Below, one piece after another: positions 14,257-19,352 of a stretch of 19,352 nt of DNA. The translations under genes were made by a program, and so were the position numbers. Position 1 is the first letter of the stretch. Every line of letters begins with the position of its first letter. The notes beneath the pieces are model-generated. The model did no database searches. It saw only the letters and a program-made list of their open reading frames with translations, and was not told the origin of the DNA. Source of the stretch: an uncultured Clostridia bacterium. Lineage in GTDB: Bacteria; Bacillota_A; Clostridia; TANB77; CAG-508. Location of the stretch: the NCBI GenBank assembly GCA_934130705.1, contig CAKOYL010000016.1, positions 1 to 19,352 on the forward strand, read 5' to 3'.

Positions 14257-15018
14257 ATGAAAATTTTTGTTATTAAGAAGAAGTTTATTTTTTTATTTTT
14301 GACTACGTTAATTGTTACTTTGATTATTTGTTATTGTTTTTATATTTATAATTCTCCTTCTTTGGCTGTTGATTTGTGTAGCACTTCTTTAAACGATATA
14401 ACAAAATCAGATAAAAAAGTAGCATATCTTACTTTTGATGATGGTCCTACCACAAAGGCTACTGCAAAAATATTAGATATTTTAAAAGAAGAAAATGTGA
14501 AAGCTACTTTTTTTGTTGTTGGTAAACACGTTAAAGAACATCCTGAGTTAGTCAAACGTGAATATGATGAAGGACATTATATTGCAAATCATGGTTATAA
14601 TCATAATAATAAATTATTATATAGCAATATGGAACATTTTAAAGAAGAAGTTGTTAATACTGATATAGAAATTTCTAAGGCAATTGGTGTTGAAAATTAT
14701 TGTTCTCATATTTTTAGATTTCCTAATGGATTTATGTCGAAAAAGTATTCATATCAAAAGAAAGAAGCTGTTAAAGTTTTAAATAGTTTAGATTATTCTT
14801 ATATTGATTGGAATTGTTTGAATAAAGATTCTGAAAGGAAATATTCTAATTATCAACTTATTAATAATCTAAAAAAAAGTGCTAAAAATAAAGGTACTCT
14901 TGTTGTTTTAATGCATGATACTGCTGATGTTAATAAAACTTATGATATTTTAAAATCTTCTATTGATTATTTAAGGTCTGAAGGTTATGAATTTAAAAAT
15001 TTTTATGATACAAAATAG
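14257..15018 (+). CDS. Polysaccharide (peptidoglycan-type) deacetylase, NodB family, membrane-anchored
   Basis: 253 residues. A signal-anchor helix (residues 9-31) is followed by a NodB/CE4 domain (53-253). The catalytic and metal motifs are present: TFDDGP (59-64; catalytic and metal Asp pair), HGYNH (112-116; the two metal His), RFPNG (154-158), DWN (184-186) and LMHD (218-221). Such enzymes remove acetyl groups from N-acetyl sugars of peptidoglycan or other envelope glycans, often giving lysozyme resistance; the exact substrate is not decided here. Its position after a peptidoglycan glycosyltransferase fits cell-wall modification. The ribosome binding site is poor and lies in a hairpin arm. 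Confidence 0.9.
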   Translation: MKIFVIKKKFIFLFLTTLIVTLIICYCFYIYNSPSLAVDLCSTSLNDITKSDKKVAYLTFDDGPTTKATAKILDILKEENVKATFFVVGKHVKEHPELVKREYDEGHYIANHGYNHNNKLLYSNMEHFKEEVVNTDIEISKAIGVENYCSHIFRFPNGFMSKKYSYQKKEAVKVLNSLDYSYIDWNCLNKDSERKYSNYQLINNLKKSAKNKGTLVVLMHDTADVNKTYDILKSSIDYLRSEGYEFKNFYDTK

Positions 15019-15021
15019 TGA

Positions 15022-15067
15022 AAAATAAAATAGGAAAAAGTTCTTCACCTTTTCCCTATTTTATTTT
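15022..15067. terminator. Bidirectional terminator between the deacetylase and mnmA genes
   Basis: AAAATAAAATAGGAAAAAG (15022-15040) pairs with CTTTTCCCTATTTTATTTT (15049-15067) with a single mismatch. The mnmA stop codon (15056-15058) lies inside the stem. Confidence 0.85.
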
Positions 15068-16108
15068 TCCTCCACCTAAAACAACTCCATCTTCATCGTA
15101 AAATACAACTGATTGTCCGCTTGTAATTGATTTTTGAGGTTCTGTAAATTCTACTCTTACTTCTCCATTTTCTTCTGGGTAAACAATTGCTTCTGCTTCT
15201 TTTGCTTTATATCTAATTTTTGCATAACATTTTAGTGGTTCTTGTAATTCATCAAATATTAGCCAATTTATATCGTCTGCAAATAATTCTTTTTCATATA
15301 AATCTTTTTCTGTTCCGACTACTACCTGGTTTTTCTTTCCATCTAATTTTATAACATATAGTGGCTCTTTATATGATATTCCTAGTCCTTTTCTTTGTCC
15401 TATTGTATAATTTGTTAATCCATCATGTTTTCCTAATATTTCTCCTGTTTTTAATACGATATTTCCTTTTTTTATGTATTTAGGATCCATATTTAGACTT
15501 AAGAAATTTTTATAGTTTCCATCTGTTATAAAACATATATCTTCACTATCTGGTTTATTTGCTACTTTTAAATTATTTTTTCTAGCTATCTCACGTATTT
15601 CTTCTTTTGAGTTGAAATCTCCTAATGGAAATACTACTTTTCCAAGTAATTCTTTTGGTAAGTTATATAAAACATAACTTTGGTCTTTTGCTAGATTTTT
15701 TGATTTTTTTAGAACATATCTTCCATATTTTTCTGAATATTCCATTTTTGCATAATGCCCTGTAGCTATATAATCACAATTTAATTCTTTTGCTTTTTCA
15801 TACATCAAACCAAATTTCATATATCTATTACATTCTATGCATGGGTTTGGGGTTCTTTGTTTTGAATATTCATCTATAAAATTATCTATTACTCTACATT
15901 TAAATTGGTCTTTTAAGTTGTATGTGATATGTGGAATTCCTATTGTTTTGCATACATTTTTGGCATCTGTATTTGTATCTATATTACAACATGAACCAGC
16001 AAATAATTCTAGTGTTATTCCTATTACTCCATATCCCATTTCTTTTAAAAGTAGTGCTGATACTGAGCTGTCTACTCCTCCGCTCATTCCTAATAAAACT
16101 CTTTTCAT
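15056..16108 (-). CDS. mnmA: tRNA-specific 2-thiouridylase MnmA
   Basis: 350 residues, normal length. The PP-loop SGGVDSS (9-15) activates the uridine. The catalytic Cys is C93 in NPCIECN and the second Cys is C192 in SEDICFI. ATGHYAK (116-122), KDQSYVLYNL (141-150) and YTIGQRKGLGI further on are family signatures. It carries out 2-thiolation of U34 in Lys, Glu and Gln tRNAs, with sulfur delivered by a cysteine desulfurase. No desulfurase gene is in the window. The ribosome binding site is weak (AAAGAGAG) but the start is at the family's usual position. An extended -10 promoter lies upstream. Confidence 0.97.
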   Translation of the reverse strand: MKRVLLGMSGGVDSSVSALLLKEMGYGVIGITLELFAGSCCNIDTNTDAKNVCKTIGIPHITYNLKDQFKCRVIDNFIDEYSKQRTPNPCIECNRYMKFGLMYEKAKELNCDYIATGHYAKMEYSEKYGRYVLKKSKNLAKDQSYVLYNLPKELLGKVVFPLGDFNSKEEIREIARKNNLKVANKPDSEDICFITDGNYKNFLSLNMDPKYIKKGNIVLKTGEILGKHDGLTNYTIGQRKGLGISYKEPLYVIKLDGKKNQVVVGTEKDLYEKELFADDINWLIFDELQEPLKCYAKIRYKAKEAEAIVYPEENGEVRVEFTEPQKSITSGQSVVFYDEDGVVLGGGKIK

Positions 16109-16143
16109 ATTTTCTCTCTTTCTTTATTTTTTAATCTTTTTCT

Positions 16144-16149
16144 ATTATA
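16144..16149 (-). promoter_or_regulatory. Extended -10 promoter of mnmA
   Basis: On the minus strand TGT followed by a perfect TATAAT; the -35 region is poor. It lies 36 bases upstream of the mnmA start. Confidence 0.5.
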
Positions 16150-16253
16150 ACATATTTTTCGACACTTTGCACTAGTAACTTTCATATTTAGTTTGTTGTT
16201 TCGCTTATCATTTTTTGGTATTTTGTTTTAGAACTTGTTATTCTTTTATACCA

Positions 16254-16281
16254 TTGGTTAATATTTTTTATTGATTATAAT
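16254..16281 (+). promoter_or_regulatory. Promoter for the second XRE regulator gene
   Basis: TTGGTT (16254-16259), 16-base spacer, TATAAT (16276-16281). A second TATAAT at 16319-16324 lies closer to the gene but has a badly spaced -35. Confidence 0.45.
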
Positions 16282-16296
16282 TTAGGTAAAATATTG

Positions 16297-16311
16297 TGGA
16301 ACTTCCAAGTT
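16297..16311. promoter_or_regulatory. Overlapping dyads in the leader of the second XRE gene
   Basis: TGGAACTTCCA (16297-16307) is a perfect palindrome around its central base, and AACTTCCAAGTT (16300-16311) is another, overlapping it. The location between promoter and ribosome binding site fits an autoregulatory operator. Confidence 0.4.
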
Positions 16312-16345
16312 ATAGTTCTATAATATTTGATATAGGAGGATTTAT

Positions 16346-16723
16346 ATGGATTTTGAAGTTGAAAAATTTAGTTATAGGTTAAACGCACTACTAGAAGAAC
16401 ACAATATGACACAAACTCAATTAGCAAAGATAGTCGGAACTTCTAATGTAACTATTTGCAGATACTCTACATGTGAAAGAACACCAAGACTCGATGTTAT
16501 TACAAAAATTGCAAATGTATTTAATGTTTCTATTGATTATTTACTCGGAAATTCTGAAAACAAAGATATCAATGTATCAGAAAAAAAAGATGCAGATATC
16601 CAAATGGCTATGATTATTAAAGATTTATATAATTTAGATAAAAATTCACATTTATCTAAAAAACAAATTGAAATGATAAAAAAATTATTATTAGCAAATA
16701 AAGATTTTATTCTTTCTGCTTAA
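16346..16723 (+). CDS. XRE-family transcriptional regulator with a C-terminal helical domain
   Basis: 125 residues. The N-terminal Cro/C1-type domain (about 5-67) contains NMTQTQLAKIVGTSNVTICR and ends with the typical VSIDYLLG. The C-terminal 50 residues are helical (QMAMIIKDLYNL, KKQIEMIKKLLLANK), probably for dimerisation. The ATG at 16346 has a strong ribosome binding site (AGGAGG). It stands alone, divergent from mnmA and convergent with the TSCPD gene, with a dyad in its leader that suggests self-regulation. Its targets cannot be told from here. Confidence 0.9.
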   Translation: MDFEVEKFSYRLNALLEEHNMTQTQLAKIVGTSNVTICRYSTCERTPRLDVITKIANVFNVSIDYLLGNSENKDINVSEKKDADIQMAMIIKDLYNLDKNSHLSKKQIEMIKKLLLANKDFILSA

Positions 16724-16736
16724 TCTTTATAAAAAA

Positions 16737-16779
16737 TCGAGTAGATTATAATTATTTATTATCTACTCGACTTTTATTT
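16737..16779. terminator. Bidirectional terminator between the XRE and TSCPD genes
   Basis: TCGAGTAGAT (16737-16746) pairs with ATCTACTCGA (16761-16770); followed by CTTTTATTTT on the plus strand and by TTTTTT on the minus strand. Confidence 0.88.
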
Positions 16780-16784
16780 TATAT

Positions 16785-17039
16785 TTATTTTTGATTATTT
16801 TTAATTTCTTCCAATGCTCTTGCTAATTGGTCTGGGCAAGATGTTCCTTTAAATCCGCATGGAATTCCTTTTAATCTTTTTATTGCTTCATCAATTTTCA
16901 TTCCTTCTATTAATCTTGAAACTCCAACTGTGTTTCCTGCACAACCACCTTCTATTGTGACTTTTTTTATTGTATCTCCATCTACTTCTATTATCATTTC
17001 ATGTGAACATACACCTATTGGTTCATATCTATACTCCAT
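16785..17039 (-). CDS. TSCPD domain small protein (TIGR03905-like)
   Basis: 84 residues, the full length of this family. The signature TSCPDQLA (66-73) is present, with Cys at 11, 33, 61 and 68 (GVCS, GGCAGN, IPCGF, TSCPD), all conserved-looking. The same domain forms the tail of some class II ribonucleotide reductases; as a free small protein its function is unknown, and metal binding is a fair guess. The ATG at 17039 has GGAGG seven bases upstream. It has its own extended -10 promoter. Confidence 0.9.
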   Translation of the reverse strand: MEYRYEPIGVCSHEMIIEVDGDTIKKVTIEGGCAGNTVGVSRLIEGMKIDEAIKRLKGIPCGFKGTSCPDQLARALEEIKNNQK

Positions 17040-17069
17040 ATTTTACCTCCATTTTTCTACATATGTTAT

Positions 17070-17075
17070 ATTATA
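17070..17075 (-). promoter_or_regulatory. Extended -10 promoter of the TSCPD gene
   Basis: On the minus strand TGA then TATAAT, about 30 bases before the start codon; a partial -35 (TAGACT) lies 16 bases upstream, inside the terminator of the preceding gene. Confidence 0.5.
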
Positions 17076-17084
17076 TCATATTTT

Positions 17085-17119
17085 AAAAAAAAGTCTAGTA
17101 CAATACGTACTAGACTTTT
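17085..17119 (-). terminator. Terminator of the PIN-like gene
   Basis: AAAAGTCTAGTAC (17089-17101) pairs perfectly with GTACTAGACTTTT (17107-17119) around a 5-base loop, with an eight-base T-run on the minus strand. It lies five bases after the stop codon at 17125. Confidence 0.92.
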
Positions 17120-17124
17120 CGTTT

Positions 17125-18291
17125 TTAATTTATCATAAGTTTTTTTGCATCATTTTGTAATTCTTCTGGCAAAATTGTACTTATATAAATCTCATCGAGA
17201 AATTCATATATTTCTTCATTACATTTGATTTCTCCATTTACTATTATAATTTTGACTCCTTTAACTTCTTTATTTTTCTGCCTCTTTGCTAATACCACTA
17301 TATTGTCAAAATCTGAAATTCCAACAATTTTTTTTGTGTTTCTTTCTGTTACTTCTGTCATTTTGTTTGTTGCTGATATAAATACTTTTGCATGTGGATT
17401 AAATTTTTTAATGACAATCTCTTCATTTTTCACTTTAAAAGTCACACCATAAAACTGAAATGTTTTATTATTTGGCAATATCTTAAAGCTTTCAAATTTA
17501 TCAGATTTTTCTTCTTCACATATCTCATTTTCAATTAAGTTTTCTTTTTCTGTATTTATAGTTTGTTCCTCTTTAACTATTTTTTCTTCTTCAATTGAAA
17601 ATATATGATCTAAAGTTTTTTCTTTCTTTTTTGCTTTATTTGAAGTATTATTATTTACAATTAAAATATACTCAAATTCATAGCTTTTAGCCCTTTCTGC
17701 TAATTCTACATCAGCTGTTAACAATGTTGGTTTTTCCTCTTTAAAAATATCATTAAGAAACTCTAAAATTCTATCATCACAGTAACTTGAATTTATTGCT
17801 TCTTTATTAGCTATTAGCTTATATTTATCTTTAGCAACAATTTCTCTTTTATAAAATGATATATTTTCTACTAATTTTTTTTCATTTTCATTTCTTTGTT
17901 TTTTTTGTATTTTTTTGGTCAGAACTTTGTTCATTTCTTTCATAATAGAATTTATAATAATTACTTTTTTAGCATTATCTATTATTTCTAGTCCCTTTTC
18001 AAATTGAAATGCACAAGTATCTACTAAAACAAATTTTGGATTTGCATTATAAGAAAATATATAACTTTTTGATTTTAATAATTGTCTTCTTGCCTCTCCT
18101 GCTTCTATCATTTCGTTTTCTTGTTGATTATTCTTTTTAAGTTTCCATTTTAATTTTATTGCCTCTGGATTTTCAAATCCTAAACTTTCAAAATATTCAG
18201 TTGTAACATTCTCTGGAAAATCATCTATTACTTTCCGTATTTCTTTTGTTGATTTTCCATTTAGTATCAAGCTTTTTATGGCTTCGGTCAT
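17125..18291 (-). CDS. PIN-like domain protein of unknown function
   Basis: 388 residues. The N-terminal helical region (1-80) is followed by a PIN-like nuclease domain (about 86-212): FVLVDTC with D91, NSIMKEM with E119, SSYCDDRILEFL with D172 and D173, and LLTADVELAERAK with D194. These acidic residues are in the order expected for a PIN active site. An acidic, Glu/Lys-rich linker (about 220-275) leads to a C-terminal beta-rich region (about 280-388) that I do not recognise. The PIN fold suggests RNase activity. No antitoxin gene is adjacent, so it is not a simple VapC-type toxin. The ATG at 18291 has AAAGGAGG eleven bases upstream; it has its own promoter and terminator. Confidence 0.7.
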   Translation of the reverse strand: MTEAIKSLILNGKSTKEIRKVIDDFPENVTTEYFESLGFENPEAIKLKWKLKKNNQQENEMIEAGEARRQLLKSKSYIFSYNANPKFVLVDTCAFQFEKGLEIIDNAKKVIIINSIMKEMNKVLTKKIQKKQRNENEKKLVENISFYKREIVAKDKYKLIANKEAINSSYCDDRILEFLNDIFKEEKPTLLTADVELAERAKSYEFEYILIVNNNTSNKAKKKEKTLDHIFSIEEEKIVKEEQTINTEKENLIENEICEEEKSDKFESFKILPNNKTFQFYGVTFKVKNEEIVIKKFNPHAKVFISATNKMTEVTERNTKKIVGISDFDNIVVLAKRQKNKEVKGVKIIIVNGEIKCNEEIYEFLDEIYISTILPEELQNDAKKLMIN

Positions 18292-18350
18292 AATAGTAAA
18301 TTCCTCCTTTTCCGCTATACACTAGCTTTATATTAAAAATATACATTAAT

Positions 18351-18379
18351 ACTATAGCACATTATGTTAATAATATCAA
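18351..18379 (-). promoter_or_regulatory. Promoter of the PIN-like gene
   Basis: Minus strand: TTGATA (18374-18379), 17-base spacer, TATAGT (18351-18356) with TG one base before the -10 box. Confidence 0.65.
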
Positions 18380-18381
18380 CA

Positions 18382-18421
18382 AAAATAAGTAAATTCAAGG
18401 CATTATGAATTTACTTATTTT
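18382..18421 (-). terminator. Terminator of aspS
   Basis: AAAATAAGTAAATTCA (18382-18397) pairs perfectly with TGAATTTACTTATTTT (18406-18421), followed by T on the minus strand; it lies just after the aspS stop codon (18428). Confidence 0.88.
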
Positions 18422-18427
18422 ATAAAT

Positions 18428-19352
18428 TTATTTATTTTCATCAAGATCTAATTTTATATGTACATCTTTTAATTGTTGTTCTGAAACAACTGAAGGTGCT
18501 CTCATAAGAAGGTCTCTAGCTCTTTTGTTTTTAGGGAAAGCTATTACTTCTCTTATATTTTGAGAATCTTCTATTAACATTACCATTCTGTCTACCCCAG
18601 GCGCTGCACCAGCGTGTGGTGGGGTTCCATATTGGAAAGCATTATATAATGCGCCAAATCTATTTTTTACATCTTCCTCTTTATAACCTGCTATTTCAAA
18701 AGCTTTTACCATTATTTCTGGATTATGGTTTCTTACTGCTCCTGATGCCATTTCATAACCATTACATACTAAGTCATATTGATATGCTAATATATCTAGT
18801 GGATCTTTTGTTTCTAATGCTTCCATTCCTCCTTGTGGCATTGAGAATGGGTTATGGTTAAAGTCTATTGTTCCTTCATCTGATAGTTCATACATTGGGA
18901 AGTCTACTATATAGCAAAATCTATATACATCTTTTTCTAATAAATCTAGTCTTTTTCCTAATTCAATTCTAACTAAACCAGCTATTTTTTGTGCTGTTTT
19001 AAATTCATCTGCTATAAAGAATACACTTGAACTTTTAGTCATTCCAAATTCATTTATTAATTGTTCTTTTATTTCATCTGTAATAAATTTTGCAATTCCT
19101 CCTATAATATCTCCTGATTCTTCATATTTTGTCCAAGCTAATCCTTTTGCTCCAACTTCTTCTGATGTAGCAAATTCTGTCATCTTATCGAAGAATTTTC
19201 TTCCTTGTTCTGCTCCATTTGGAACTATTATTGCTTTTATTGTTTTTCCTTCAAATGCTTTAAAGTCTGAATTTTCAAAACATTTTGTTACATCTTGTAT
19301 TATTAATGGATTTCTTAAATCTGGTTTATCAATTCCGTATTTTTCCATTGCT
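18428..19352 (-). CDS. aspS: Aspartyl-tRNA synthetase, C-terminal half (partial at window edge)
   Basis: The frame is open to the window edge; the visible part is about 307 residues of a protein usually near 590. The Met codon at 19348 is internal (it sits in the family's AMEKYGIDKPDLR). The visible part covers the bacterial insertion (GAD) domain (about 30-135), then class II motifs: FPMYE with FNHNPFS, and the motif 3 region GVDRMVMLI followed by NIREVIAFPKN. It charges tRNA-Asp with aspartate. The active-site strand reads ASGAVRNHNPEIMVKAFEIAGY, the SGAxRNH form rather than the GGGSIRIH form of the E. coli and B. subtilis enzymes. The stop codon at 18428 is followed by a terminator. Confidence 0.96.
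   Translation of the reverse strand, partial: AMEKYGIDKPDLRNPLIIQDVTKCFENSDFKAFEGKTIKAIIVPNGAEQGRKFFDKMTEFATSEEVGAKGLAWTKYEESGDIIGGIAKFITDEIKEQLINEFGMTKSSSVFFIADEFKTAQKIAGLVRIELGKRLDLLEKDVYRFCYIVDFPMYELSDEGTIDFNHNPFSMPQGGMEALETKDPLDILAYQYDLVCNGYEMASGAVRNHNPEIMVKAFEIAGYKEEDVKNRFGALYNAFQYGTPPHAGAAPGVDRMVMLIEDSQNIREVIAFPKNKRARDLLMRAPSVVSEQQLKDVHIKLDLDENK

Noticed and set aside
16109..16345. Riboswitch or small gene between mnmA and the second XRE gene
   Set aside because: Apart from divergent promoters and the dyad, I see no conserved riboswitch core and no ORF with a ribosome binding site.
17125..18291. VapC-type toxin
   Set aside because: The protein is much longer than VapC and no small antitoxin gene overlaps or precedes it.

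Overview
The window is a very AT-rich (well under 35% GC by eye) stretch of a low-GC Gram-positive chromosome. Strong AGGAGG-type ribosome binding sites, sigma-A-like promoters, hairpin-plus-T-run terminators, the standard genetic code and several Clostridia-type families (TSCPD small protein, orphan pilin-like protein with a KGITLVALV leader, half-size TauE/SafE proteins, giant GT84/GH94 protein) suggest an uncultured, probably gut-associated member of the Clostridia. No rRNA, tRNA, CRISPR array, transposase or integrase is visible.

Layout. 1-7103 (minus) is a giant cyclic beta-1,2-glucan synthase-like gene. It is split by a one-base frameshift near 2234 and its 3' end lies beyond the window. 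A small two-helix membrane protein (7181-7447) precedes it. 7609-8073 (plus) is a Cys-rich protein that converges on a 46-aa membrane microprotein (8118-8258). 8282-9380 (minus) holds two half-size TauE/SafE transporter halves flanking a 71-aa helical protein. 9454-11972 (minus) is an apparent HD hydrolase - ruvA - rarA operon for DNA repair and replication-fork rescue.

11987-12321 is the most striking part. A 37-codon hydrophobic ORF on the minus strand has a consensus promoter and an extended ribosome binding site buried in a predicted hairpin. A second consensus promoter on the plus strand drives a short RNA antisense to its 3' untranslated region. A 13-bp inverted repeat allows pairing of the 5' and 3' ends of the toxin-like mRNA. 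Together this has the architecture of a type I toxin-antitoxin locus.

12406-13410 is a divergent pair: an orphan pilin-like secreted protein (minus) and a small XRE regulator (plus), with two matching dyad operators between them. 13517-15018 (plus) carries a monofunctional peptidoglycan glycosyltransferase and a NodB-type polysaccharide deacetylase, a cell-envelope pair. The rest is mnmA (tRNA 2-thiolation), a second XRE regulator with a dyad in its leader, a TSCPD small protein, a PIN-like protein of unknown role, and the 3' half of aspS. Most convergent gene pairs share one bidirectional terminator hairpin.
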